DNA of 6,592 nucleotides from Flavobacteriales bacterium (GTDB lineage: Bacteria > Bacteroidota > Bacteroidia > Flavobacteriales_D > Cryomorphaceae): contig JAIVHQ010000253.1 in NCBI GenBank assembly GCA_020200995.1, positions 2,193-8,784 of the forward strand. The letters are read 5' to 3'. How positions within the stretch are numbered: the first letter of the stretch is position 1; every line of letters starts with the position of its first letter. The translations under genes were made by a program, and so were the position numbers. The notes below the pieces were generated by a model. The model had not been told where the DNA came from and ran no database searches. It saw only the letters and a list, made by a program, of their open reading frames with translations. This document shows, piece by piece, positions 5,904-6,592 of the stretch.

Positions 5904-6364
5904 TAATATGCCACGGTAATTCTGCCGTTTGTGAGCACGAGGCTGTCGGGCGAAAAGCCCGAAGCCACCATCACGCCGCTGATGCGGGCGTCGAATCGGC
6001 GCTCTGCGGTGTTGTTTTCAATTACCTCCAAAGTGCAGTTGGTATTGCAGAAGTACGACTCTGTTTGAAATTCGACTGAGAAGCTCAGGTCTAAATCGGT
6101 GCTGTGCTCTCCCACTGCGGGGATGGGAACCATGGAGAGGCCCGCTTCGCCTCCTTGCGGGAAACGCCCGGTGATCGATAGCGATTGCGGAGACGAAACG
6201 AATACTGCAGAAATTTCATCGGCCTCGTAAACTTCACCGCCGAGCGTGATGCGAAAGGTCTCGGTAAACACCAGCGCCGGCGGAGTTTCTTCATCGTCGT
6301 TGGAGCACCCGCACAAGGCCAAAAATAAAGGTAAAGCAAAGACTAAGATTCCGGGGGCTTTCAT
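5903..6364 (-). CDS. Small lipoprotein, probably surface-exposed, function unknown
   Basis: The product is 153 residues from the ATG at 6364. This start begins a lipoprotein signal peptide: K2, a hydrophobic run at about 6-17, and a lipobox ending in LCGC, with C20 (or less likely C18) as the lipidated cysteine. The mature end CSNDDEE resembles the acidic export signal that sends Bacteroidota lipoproteins to the cell surface. The remainder looks all-beta, with ETFRITLGGEVYEADE (35-50), a pair of cysteines at C106 and C110 (CNTNC) that could form a disulfide, and the ending LTNGRITVAY. The overall plan resembles the DUF6252-type Bacteroidota lipoproteins, a resemblance I could not test. The frame stays open upstream to a GTG at 6523, but that would bury the signal peptide behind 53 residues, so it is rejected. 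An A-rich stretch precedes the ATG. No function is assigned. Confidence 0.85.
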   Translation of the reverse strand: MKAPGILVFALPLFLALCGCSNDDEETPPALVFTETFRITLGGEVYEADEISAVFVSSPQSLSITGRFPQGGEAGLSMVPIPAVGEHSTDLDLSFSVEFQTESYFCNTNCTLEVIENNTAERRFDARISGVMVASGFSPDSLVLTNGRITVAY

Positions 6365-6477
6365 GGTGGTTTTTTCTACTTCCGAAAGTAAGCGATTCTT
6401 TCCGGAAATTTTGCGGTAGGCGCGAAGTTCGAAAGGTAGGTCAGCTGCACGACCCTCCGACAGATAGGTTTCGTATT

Positions 6478-6505
6478 CTAAGGTAAAAGCAAGTGAAGTT
6501 TTCAA
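6478..6505 (-). promoter_or_regulatory. Candidate promoter of the lipoprotein gene
   Basis: On the minus strand TTG (6505-6503) is followed after 17 bases by TACCTTAG (6485-6478), which matches TAnnTTTG at all but one of its fixed positions. The spacing is within the range known for Bacteroidota promoters. Transcription would start near 6472, giving a leader of about 105 nt before the ATG at 6364. It overlaps the inverted repeat at 6489-6527. Confidence 0.35.
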
Positions 6506-6527
6506 CAATGTTAATAGTTCCACTTGC
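6489..6527. repeat. 39-nt inverted repeat over the lipoprotein promoter
   Basis: GCAAGTG (6489-6495) and CACTTGC (6521-6527) are exact complements, and a further AA/TT can pair past a one-base mismatch. The -33 TTG of the candidate promoter lies in the loop. A direct repeat TTTTCAACA occurs at 6499-6507 and 6530-6538. The symmetry could be an operator for a dimeric regulator or simply a hairpin; nothing distinguishes the two. Confidence 0.35.
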
Positions 6528-6538
6528 CCTTTTCAACA

Positions 6539-6592
6539 TTATGCGGCGTGCTTTCTCAAGACCACGTATGGCGATTTTCTCTTTACCACGGC
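6539..6592 (-). CDS. Possible C-terminal end of another gene (17 codons)
   Basis: The frame entering at base 6592 runs 17 codons to a TAA at 6541-6539 and reads AVVKRKSPYVVLRKHAA. A second frame stays open past it to about 6431. With so few residues neither can be recognised, and neither may be real. The call rests only on position at the window edge. Confidence 0.12.
   Translation of the reverse strand, partial: AVVKRKSPYVVLRKHAA

Noticed and set aside
6365..6523. 53-residue N-terminal extension of the lipoprotein from a GTG at 6523
   Set aside because: It would place the lipoprotein signal peptide internally. The ATG at 6364 gives a proper signal peptide and lipobox, and the extension overlaps the candidate promoter and leader.

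Overview
The window looks like chromosomal DNA of a member of the Bacteroidota, probably on the Flavobacteriia side. Four things point there: a replicative DnaE carrying its own N-terminal proofreading exonuclease domain; the order dnaE - thioredoxin - DUF58 protein on one strand; promoter boxes of the TAnnTTTG type with A-rich leaders in place of Shine-Dalgarno sequences; and a lipoprotein whose mature N-terminus begins with Cys-Ser-Asn-Asp-Asp-Glu-Glu. No taxon can be named from the sequence alone. All confident genes lie on the minus strand.

Layout, left to right. 1-453 is the N-terminal half of a DUF58 protein, cut by the window edge. 540-567 is a clean intrinsic terminator closing the upstream thioredoxin gene trxA (592-909). 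An 85-bp spacer holding a 44-nt hairpin separates trxA from dnaE (995-5281), the alpha subunit of DNA polymerase III, which fills two thirds of the window. dnaE should start at the ATG at 5281, not at the upstream TTG at 5308, because that TTG lies inside an exact TAnnTTTG promoter box.

5282-5902 has no convincing gene but is rich in structure. It holds the dnaE promoter, a minus-strand terminator (5395-5416), a foldable segment of about 130 nt (5417-5545), a long bidirectional terminator (5546-5578), and then about 300 bp of short degenerate direct and inverted repeats that share a TCTAAGGA/GTTCTAA core (5599-5903). This is the least explained part of the window. 5903-6364 encodes a small lipoprotein, probably surface-exposed. 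6365-6592 carries its possible promoter, a 39-nt inverted repeat, and perhaps the last codons of another minus-strand gene.

How the genes relate: dnaE is housekeeping replication, with proofreading apparently supplied by the fused DEDDh domain while the PHP domain has lost several metal ligands. trxA is a general disulfide reductase and the DUF58 protein is of unknown biochemical role. The three lie in the same direction, but the terminator after trxA and the promoter-like boxes suggest partly separate transcripts. The lipoprotein is unrelated and is insulated from dnaE by two terminators. I found no defence system, mobile-element gene or other clearly undescribed multi-gene system. The non-genic repeat and RNA-like segment upstream of dnaE is the best candidate for something not yet described.
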